This document shows, in pieces, positions 56,636-64,000 of a stretch of DNA of 64,000 nt. The translations under genes were made by a program, and so were the position numbers. The stretch spans positions 496,001 through 560,000 of the forward strand of contig JANFOG010000004.1 of NCBI GenBank assembly GCA_024336345.1, read 5' to 3'. Source of the stretch: Mariannaea sp. PMI_226. Lineage: Eukaryota; Ascomycota; Sordariomycetes; Hypocreales; Nectriaceae. Numbering within the stretch: the first letter of the stretch is position 1; each line of letters starts with the position of its first letter. The notes beneath the pieces were generated by a model that worked only from the letters and a program-made list of their open reading frames with translations, was not told the DNA's origin and did no database searches.

Positions 56636-57613
56636 TTACTGTTCCTCAAATAATGCCGTAATCTCTTCTCTATGTCGAGCTGGCTTGTATACCTCGTCAG
56701 ACTTTCCCGTACCGCCTAGATATCCTACATTCTCAAGTATCTCTTCCTCCGTTCCCTCGAGCTCCTCTCGAACCATCAGTATTTGTCCATCACCATCGCC
56801 AGCTCCTCGTATTTGCGACAAAGGATACTCATCAAGCCACTTCTCCCATACAACATCCCATGATCCATCCTTCTCCATCTGCCGATCTTCGAAGCAGTCA
56901 TCGCAATGCATCAGCCAGTAATGATATACCAGAGCAGTTAGAAACTCTGAGACCTGTCTGTGAGTGCCCATGTCCCAAGCAGCTAGTCGGTGTGCCTCGT
57001 GACGGCGCCATAGCTCACTTCGTATGAGAAACTGGATAAGGATGTGCTCAAAGTCGTCTATCTCTTTGCTTTTCCTTGGTTGCAAGAATTCATGTGCCTT
57101 ACCAACTCGCTCCTCCGTCATTTGTCCGAACATCAAGTCCTGGAAGATGTCAATAACCCCCATGAGCCTCCTCTGCAAAGCCTTTGGAGTAAGCCTCAGC
57201 TTATGGTCATAGCACCAAACCCTACATCTCCAGAACGCAGCTCGGATAGGAGGTGAATCTACAAAAGATAGAACAGCCCGGAGTTTAGCTGCCTTGACCG
57301 TAAACTCGACCAGGTTTGGGAATGCCGTCTCCACAGAGGTTTTTACAAAGTCCTTGTGATAATTGAGAACTATAAAGCCATGTTTGCTAACAGTCCTATC
57401 CACATAGTATCGTACAGGTGGCTCGAAGACGTAGCGTTCAGCAAAGCAGGTTGATTTACCACACCAGGTGAGCTTTGCGTCTGGGCGGCCACGAGAAATT
57501 TGTTGCTCCAGGGGGCTTTGCTGGCTGAGGCCACGGCGGCGGAGGGTACGGTACGCTTGTGGTGATAGTACCTTTACACGCTCGGGGCTAATCCTAGGAG
57601 TTTCAGAAGACAT
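56636..57613 (-). CDS. Unrecognised 325-residue protein
   Basis: One uninterrupted ORF has a good ATG context and no visible intron. I do not recognise a family. The N-terminal ~40 residues are basic and hydroxylated (RTLRRRGLSQQS). The middle has aromatic- and Arg-rich helices (FWRCRVWCYDHKLRLTPKALQRRLMGVIDIF, FEHILIQFLIRSELWRRHEAHRLAAWD). The C-terminal third is acidic (REELEGTEEEILENVG). There is no signal peptide or membrane span. Several cysteines (TWCGKSTCF, MHCDDCF) do not form an obvious zinc motif. Composition and length support a real gene, probably a fungus-restricted one. Confidence 0.75.
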   Translation of the reverse strand: MSSETPRISPERVKVLSPQAYRTLRRRGLSQQSPLEQQISRGRPDAKLTWCGKSTCFAERYVFEPPVRYYVDRTVSKHGFIVLNYHKDFVKTSVETAFPNLVEFTVKAAKLRAVLSFVDSPPIRAAFWRCRVWCYDHKLRLTPKALQRRLMGVIDIFQDLMFGQMTEERVGKAHEFLQPRKSKEIDDFEHILIQFLIRSELWRRHEAHRLAAWDMGTHRQVSEFLTALVYHYWLMHCDDCFEDRQMEKDGSWDVVWEKWLDEYPLSQIRGAGDGDGQILMVREELEGTEEEILENVGYLGGTGKSDEVYKPARHREEITALFEEQ

Positions 57614-58211
57614 TACCTAGACCAGTAGTTTTTCAGATTGAGTCTGGGCAACGGTGCCTTTGCTTAACGACGCTATAGTGAGAGCTGGTGAGAAGATGAC
57701 TGAGGTACGATGGAATTTTTTTTTTCGTTCATTGGCGACCCCATGCAAATGACACCGATAACAACAGCCGTAGTAGAAATTTCGGTGTAATAAGTGAAAG
57801 GGGAAAGCTTGCTATTCAAATACATTCGTCTTAAAAGCAGGTGCCTCAGAATGCACTGAGCATGAACAAAGACGGCGCATTGGTGTAGATATGTATATTT
57901 ACGTGTGTGTGTGAGAGAGAGAGGGAGAAAACGAGAGAGAGAAAGAGAGAGAGAGAAAGAAAGAGCACAGCCGTTCCCTCAGAACACCTAAACAAAGAAT
58001 GTTTCTAAGAACAATGAATAATGACAAATTCGTGGTACAACATTATTCGGAACTCTTTCAGACGCGGTTGTACACGAGAACATGGAAGAAGGTGAAGCAG
58101 GTGTATCGAGAGCATTTCCACAAAAGTTGCAAAGTCGGCCACCTCAGAACCAACGCATTGGTTAGATCATTTGTGAAAGGAAACAGTTATGGAGGCTCAA
58201 GCAGTTGAAAT
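57614..58211. other. Intergenic region with a GT/GA-rich tract
   Basis: This holds the promoter of the 325-residue gene and the 3' UTR of DIM-5. A compound (GT)n(GA)n microsatellite occupies 57903-57965. No gene is supported. Confidence 0.5.
57903..57965. repeat. Compound (GT)n-(GA)n microsatellite
   Basis: A run of GT units passes directly into GA units, broken by GGA and AAA steps, over about 60 bp. In the DIM-5 sense it lies in the 3' UTR region. Confidence 0.9.
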
Positions 58212-59390
58212 CTACCAAATAAAATTCCTGCACTTCTTGCTCCCACATAAACATCTCGTCATGTGGTCCAGTTGACCATCTTCCGGCTCCTCGGCCTCAA
58301 GGACAACGCCGCCGACATAGTCAAATGTCAGCTCCTCTCCTTTAGGGATATCTTTGATAGCAAACAATGCGAGGTCGTGGATGTGCTTGTCTGCATGGTC
58401 ACCAACACGAGCAAAGATCCTCATGTTTGGATCGCAGGAATGGTTGATGAAGCGGGTTGGACCAGCCATAAACTCTCCATCCACCTCGAGTGGCGGGCCC
58501 TTGAGGCGAGGGTCGAAAGAGTCAGGGTCCGTAAATTTGTCAAGGGCGAACAGGTAAACATCCTTTTTCTGGGAGACGGCGGCAGCGGAGCGGCGACGGT
58601 CAGCCTCCTCACACGTGATGATCTCACCGACATAACGGTCAACAAACTGGCCCTTTTTGATATGGACGGTTGACCTAAGACCTAGTGAGTTATTCGAAGT
58701 CAGTATTATTTCTAATATCACTTTGTGAATCATATCTTTGTGAATTATATGCCGGAGAATCACTCACCCCATCCACGATCCGGCGTTCGAAAGATCTGTA
58801 GCGGGATTGTGCGACCACGTTCCACTACACGGTTGGGGCAGCTGTCACTGCAGGCACAACCTTGGTGGCATTCATAAATGGGCATTTTGGAGTCGTGAAA
58901 CCTGGACCGCAACAGTCCAGCTTTCGAACCATGGGTATGGTAGGCGTAAGCCTTTCTTGGAGCCTTTAGGCTATCTGATTCCATGGCGTCAAGATACTCA
59001 TCCTCTTCGTCAGAGCTGCTGTCATCATCTTCAAGATCGGCCAGGCATAGACACTTGTGATACTGGCAGTCACTGTCGTTGCTGCAAGCACACCCACTGC
59101 GGAAACTAACCTCGGCGGGCTCAACCCCCTGGCCAAGGACGTTGCTGTCGATGAATATAAAGCCTTGGGGGAATACATGAGAATCTACATCGTTGACCAC
59201 GGTGATAGGCGAGGATTTGTGGGTTGGAAAGGAGCGGATTTGACACCAGTGGCAGTCGGATCTGTCGATATCGGAGGCCTTGAAAGGGTTAGTAGAGGAT
59301 CAAAGCTGAAAGCCCGTTGACATGAACGAAATTGGGTCTGAGCACATTTTGTCCGTGGTAAAAGAAGTGTTGCTTTGTAGCTTGCTCCAT
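58212..59390 (-). CDS. dim-5: DIM-5-type histone H3 lysine-9 methyltransferase
   Basis: Three exons encode about 341 residues. Introns: 58682-58767 and 59279-59345. DIM-5/Clr4 trimethylates H3K9 and directs DNA methylation and heterochromatin. The N-terminus MEQATKQHFFYHG precedes the CHWCQIRSF block. Pre-SET zinc ligands (SGCACSNDSDC, CLC, YECHQGCACSDSCPNRVVERG) lead into SET: GWGLRSTVHIKKGQFVDRY, RFINHSCDPN, GEELTFDY. The post-SET Cys cluster CLCGSKKC ends the protein. All catalytic motifs are intact. Intron 1 has two possible phase-0 donors, after codon 15 (GTGCTC) or eight codons later (GTCAAC), both weak. The gene lies beside an AT-rich patch at 59.8-59.95 kb. Confidence 0.93.
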
Positions 59391-61757
59391 TTCCGGTGGG
59401 TAGAATAGGCTACAGCTTTGCTGAATATCCTACCAGGCAAGGAGTAGCTGCGCTTTGCAAGGGGCAAGCAAAGACGGTGGGTAGGTAAAGTCGTTATGGT
59501 GTTTTGGATTGGGTTGGCTCGCTCCTAAAACCATGAGTGTGTTGGGTTCAAAATGTATATCCAATAAACAGTTTGTGTGAGCGAAGGAAGTGTAAAACAA
59601 TAAGGCTGTGGTGTGTCTCAAGCTGGCTCGTATTGGTAAGGAGGCAGTATGTTTGCCTGTGATAGCCATCTCTCTGTCTCCCAGGTAGTTTGGGACCCTC
59701 CGAGCGTACTCTAGACTCGGCCCGTCTCTCACCTAGGTGAGAGATGGCCGTAGTCGAGGCGCTTGCCCTATTGGTACCTAAGGCATTGACTTTTTCCCTT
59801 CCTATCCTGATTTGCAATATCTTTAAAAAAATTATAAAGTCTTTCATTTTATATATAGGTATTCTTTTACTTTGAATTTAGTATAATAATATCTATTTAT
59901 AAAGTAAATTAATGAGAAGTCCAGTACTAAGTACGGTAAGATGGTCACTTTATATAACTACTGTGCATACCCCGTCATCCCATGTCGTCTTCTTATGCAC
60001 TTCTGTTTAAACCCGATACATGCTGATTGATAGGCGGGGCTGTTCGCCTTCAGGAGCCTTCCGAGGAAATACGTAAGAAGCAACCATCATTGAAGAAGCA
60101 CACAAAGCATGGACAGCGAGCACCTCAACTGTTCGGCATTTTTTTGCTCAATTGTTACATCCATAGATATTTACTTGGCCCAGGACTATAGTTTCTCCTT
60201 TGCAACTATAAGACCGCAATAATACCGCACGTCGCTTGTAGACACCGTCATCGTACAAGTAATCGTAACGATATTAGACAGAAGGCATCAATGCTTGATG
60301 CGCCCTCCCGCAAGGCATGGCTCGAACTCAACGTACCCAACCAAACTCACCATTGACCTCAACCCACCCTTGCCATCAGCCACAACACAACCACGTACAT
60401 TCCCCCCACCTTATGTCGATACACTGATACCTCGTATTCTATGGCGACCAACTAGTATGGAGGAATGCGTGTAGCATCCTTTCTTGAGACGTAGCGCTCT
60501 CTCCACGTATATCGAATTTTTTCTGCACCCCTTTTACTGAATATAACTACTGATCCCTGGCAGCAAGTCAACTACTTCCTAACTTGGGCTAGATGTAAAC
60601 CACCGGAATCCAAAAATTTGATGTTACCGTGTAGAGATTGATGGTACATCTATCTCTACAGGTGCCGCCTCCTTTGGTAGTAATACAATCCTCAAACTTA
60701 CTCTCTTCTCCCGGGGGGGGGGGGTTTCTTTTCGCTCCTCCTTCTCCCTCTGGACAGATAGAAATGCCCAACAATGCTCTTCTGAATAGACATAAAAGCT
60801 GTCTGAATTTTCCTCGCCGTTTCCGGAGCCCAGTCCCTTGAACGACCAAACAAATATTCGACATTTTGGTTATGTCAATCAGGCAATGAAACCAAAACCC
60901 AAAAAAAAAAAAAAAAAAAATCAACAACTTAAAACTACAGCGGGCCTACCCCATAATGACCCATCATCATACATATAATTAGAGTCCTCATCATCATAAA
61001 CATCAACAGTTCGCACTGACCACTCTAGGACCTCTCCTCAGTATTGACAAGTCGGGCTTGTTTGGCGAGAATAAGGCCCCCCCAACCAACCTTCCCCCCT
61101 CCCCCCCTGTTTGCTCCCCTGTCGCGAGCATCTTTCTAGGTTAGATCAAACGTCCCATATAGAGAGTAGTCGCCTCGTCATCTCTGTCACGTTCATCATC
61201 GTTGGCCTACGAAAACACGAAGCAGTTTAGCTGCCGTCCAGAGTAGAGCCTGACTAGCTCGAAGCGACCAAATCTGCCGTTTTTTGTTTTTTTAGGGCAT
61301 CTCCTCAAGCTCAGCTCCTCAGTTCTGACTGACACACGGTCTGCCATCATTGCCACTGTCAACCAACTGCCATCCCCGCTTCCCTTCTCGCTTTCCACCA
61401 CTAACATCATCAAATCATCCATTTCCATTTATTTATGATACTGTCTCCCCTTGATATCCAACTTCCTCCTTCTTCAATAATTGAGCTTGCTTTGGTTTTA
61501 TTCCACTTTTCATTCTCCTTTTCCCCAACCTCACTCACTCAGTCATCTCACTGCCAAGCGAATCTTACCTCCATTGTAATCCCATTCAACAATCAGTCTG
61601 GGCCAGCAGCCAGTGATGGCCAACAGTGTCTCGTAATACTTGGCTATTCCCATTGCGCTGGCTGCCACTGCCACTGCCACTGCCACATCAGCCGCCATCC
61701 ACTTCGCTTAATACCTGCCTCTGTCTCCCAAGTAATCTTGAATTAAACACAAACAGA
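59391..61757. other. Divergent intergenic region DIM-5 / UBTD gene
   Basis: These 2.4 kb separate divergent genes. An AT-rich patch lies at about 59820-59940. There is an 8-9-nt G run at about 60714-60723 and an A run at 60900-60920. A (TGCCAC)4 repeat lies at 61663-61686 in the UBTD leader. No gene is supported. Confidence 0.45.
61663..61686 (+). repeat. (TGCCAC)4 repeat in the UBTD leader
   Basis: Four exact hexamers about 70 bp before the UBTD start codon, so they are probably transcribed. Confidence 0.85.
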
Positions 61758-62828
61758 ATGGTATGAGTCCTCCACCCGTCTCCTTCGTGCCTCTCACTAA
61801 TTACCACGAACCACTCCAGGGTTGCTGTTTCTCGCGCTCCTCAGGGCCAAACTCGCCTTACCCAGGCGGCGCCCCCAACTCTTCATCTCGTGCCATCAAC
61901 CCTCCCCCGCTGAATCTCCCCGAACCCGCACTCCCACGAGCAGGTCACGCCTCCAGGCGTCGACGACATGACCAGCGCCCCCTCGACCAGCACATCGATA
62001 AGCCTTTACGCCGTCATGAGTGGTCCTCCCATGATCGCACTTGGACGAAACAAGCCCTCATAAGAGAGCGCAACGACTTCTTTGATACCAGGGTCACTGG
62101 TAGGGCTGAGATTTGGCAGACCATCCATGCCGCGTTGCAGGTTCTTTGGGACCCTGTCGGCCAAAATGCCCAGGATGATGGGTCTAACGGTCTCGCGACC
62201 GCCCAAATGATTCTCTCAGCTGCTGAAATTTCGCTTCCTACTGGTAACCTTGCCAACGGCGTTTATGACACTCTGGGCAACTACTATCAAATTCCCGAAT
62301 GGATAGTTTGCGACCCGCAAAACGTTGTTGACGAGCCTGACGCAGGCGCAAAGGGCGATGGCTTTGCAGCTGGCGACGATACCACTGCTGAGGACGACCT
62401 GACGGATGACGATGAGATCGATGGCAGGAAGCGAGAAAAAGGGAAAGAAGTCATCGATGTGCGAGAGCAAGTAGTCTTGCGAGCCAGACTCAGTGAGAAT
62501 GGACAAGACATCAAGATCACCATGGCCGAGACTGAAGTAGTGAAAAACATCGCCAGAAAAATCGTTCAGGAGGCCAACGTAAGTTTACTCTCCCACGCAT
62601 GTTGTGTGATGCCGATAAAGAGCCGTTACGCCCTGCTACACCACCTGAGAACCCGAAATCCTACTCCCCCGATTGTATTTGACAAGATGGCTAACGCCCT
62701 TGTAGCTCGCTCCTACGAAACGAGTTCGCATAGCATACATGGGAAAGATTCTTAAAGAGAACTCAACTCTCATCGACCAGGGCTGGAAAACTGGTCATGT
62801 CGTAAACGCCCTCGTCTTCAGCCAGTAA
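61758..62828 (+). CDS. Ubiquitin-domain protein, UBTD1/2 type, N-myristoylated
   Basis: Three exons encode 294 residues. The first coding exon is only the ATG (61758-61760), followed by a 59-nt intron (61761-61819; donor GTATGA, acceptor CCAG). The join gives MGCCFSRSS, a textbook N-myristoylation and palmitoylation start. The second intron is 62579-62705. Residues ~55-190 hold the UBTD N-terminal domain (LRRHEWSSHDRTWTKQALIRERNDFFDTRVTGRAEIWQTIHAAL). An acidic linker follows, and the ubiquitin-like fold occupies about 215-294 (VVLRARLSENGQDIKITM, RVRIAYMGKILKENSTLIDQGWKTGH). Vertebrate relatives bind E2 enzymes. The protein likely sits at the inner face of a membrane. Confidence 0.9.
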
Positions 62829-63607
62829 TTTCCTTGCCCCCCCTCACACATATGCGAAAAGCGGTTTTATGCCCAATAATGAATGATCCCAAGTCGGTGG
62901 CTCACAGCCCTTCTCACTTTCCACGCCCGGATACACGTCCCTATTTCTCTTTTCTATCTTCCCTCCTCCCTTTTCTCCTCCTTTCTTCTTGGACCTTGAA
63001 GCCCCCTCTTGCTCTGTTATGTCTGGATAATACCCCTGCTTTGTCTGTTTTTGTTTTTTTTGGGTCTTCTCATGACTGACTGTCTTTGGTCTTTGTGGAG
63101 TTCATCGGGGCCGGTATTAGCGTCGTCTGTTTTGCAAACCCTCTCCAAATATTTCCCTTTACATATGCATATATGTTACACAGAGATTGGTTTGGATAGT
63201 CTCCCCTCGGCCCCTTATATTATCTTTATTCATATACTATCTGTCATGTCCCATTCTCGACCAGCACCATTCGAACAGAGCTGATAGATCTCAATAGTAG
63301 GGGCCCGACCAACCCCTTCACTCTTTGATACTTCTCCCCATTTCATAGGTACACATCGCTCATCGTGTCCAACCATGCGCGTAAATTATATATCACATGT
63401 ATCGAAATCATTGTCTACCTAACCTAGCCGCTACATTTGACTCTACCCGGGGTACCCTTTGCATAGCCTTTTGGTGGGAAAACACCCAAATTAACATGCT
63501 CCACCCCTGACTCCACTCCCTTCATCGTCATGACTCTTGCAGTGCACCAGCACGCCGTTGTAAAATCGGTTTAGGTAAATTTGGGCTGCTCAGTGGCCTT
63601 CCCATCT
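62829..63607. other. Convergent intergenic region UBTD / beta-COP
   Basis: This 779-bp stretch lies between two converging 3' ends. No gene is supported. Confidence 0.5.
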
Positions 63608-64000
63608 CTACGAACTCGATCCAATCTTGTTGAGACCCTTCAGTGAACCTAGGCTCAAGGCGAGGCCTTGCGATCGGCTTCTTATCCGGACAAAACCGGT
63701 AATAGGGCCATCCTCGCCTTCCTTCTCGATGCTGAGATTGGCAAGTGCATCCTCACCTGTGACGTTGGTTAGAATACAATCTTCAAGCTGGACTCAATGC
63801 CCTATAATCAACTTACCAAACACACTGCGGGCGTAGAGGTTGGCGCTCAAGAATTGACAGTCGCCCTGGAGACTAGCCTCGGGGGTCAGGCAGTTCATAT
63901 TTGTGCAGGCCATCAACTGGTCAAGGAATTCGCGTAGGGATTTCGCTTTGGAGTTAATGTTGACCTTGTTCTCCCACTCAAACTCAGTCCACATAGTGCG
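63608..64000 (-). CDS. SEC26: Coatomer subunit beta (beta-COP), 3' end only
   Basis: The last two exons are present, with a 60-nt intron at 63757-63816 (acceptor ACAG); the gene continues beyond the right edge. Beta-COP is part of the COPI coat that brings cargo from Golgi to ER. The visible C-terminal appendage platform reads [50 protein letters not shown], then [30 protein letters not shown], and ends NKIGSSS. About 110 of roughly 950 residues lie in the window. The strand is opposite to UBTD. Confidence 0.92.

Noticed and set aside
1..64000. Transposon, CRISPR array, bacterial-type operon, rRNA or telomere repeat
   Set aside because: No transposase-like ORF, paired long terminal repeats, regularly spaced repeats, rRNA signature or TTAGGG array was seen.

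Overview
This window is nuclear DNA of a filamentous ascomycete. The genes are short-spaced, with introns mostly of 54-130 nt that have GT(R)NGT donors, CTRAC-like branch points and AG acceptors. Many proteins are of ordinary filamentous-fungal type, including a DIM-5-type H3K9 methyltransferase. TACGGAGTA and TACCTAC-type words recur between genes. A sordariomycete, probably in Hypocreales, fits best, but that placement rests on protein resemblance recalled from memory and not on a search. I find no bacterial operon, CRISPR array, rRNA or recognisable transposon.

Layout. 0-9.2 kb: TIM44 (-) and mitoribosomal uS11m (+) share a 277-bp divergent promoter. They are followed by a PPPDE/DeSI-type peptidase (-), the ATPase OLA1 (+) and a fungal protein of unknown function (-). 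9.2-14.1 kb is a gene desert with short tandem repeats. 14.1-27.5 kb: the VPS9-ankyrin-PX-BAR protein Vrl1, an amino-acid permease, a microbial-type poly(ADP-ribose) glycohydrolase, the AAA chaperone BCS1 and an intron-containing tRNA-Ile(AAU), all on the minus strand. 27.5-34 kb: class II fructose-bisphosphate aldolase (+), probably with a 1.3-kb leader intron, and an OSH4/KES1-type sterol/PI4P transfer protein (-). 35-50 kb: an ankyrin-repeat protein (-), then MIX23, the NatA subunit NAT1, a sphingosine kinase, a CSN8/eIF3k-like PCI protein and a BTB protein (all +). 50-64 kb: an uncertain orphan ORF, a small mitochondrial-type membrane protein, an unrecognised 325-residue protein, DIM-5, a myristoylated UBTD-type ubiquitin-domain protein and the 3' end of the beta-COP gene, which runs off the right edge.

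Function. The region is mostly core housekeeping. Five genes are for mitochondrial proteins (TIM44, uS11m, BCS1, MIX23 and the 102-residue protein). Four concern membrane traffic or lipid signalling (VRL1, KES1, sphingosine kinase, beta-COP). I did not identify a complete novel gene system. The most informative oddities are in gene structure: a coding exon that is only the ATG, an 8-nt first coding exon, a GC-AG intron, an inferred long leader intron in the aldolase gene, a PCNA-binding-like motif in the PARG, a mitochondrial-presequence-like in-frame extension of OLA1, and paired GATA-factor palindromes.

All splice sites were assigned by eye from reading frame, splice consensus and family resemblance. 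No alignment or RNA evidence was available.
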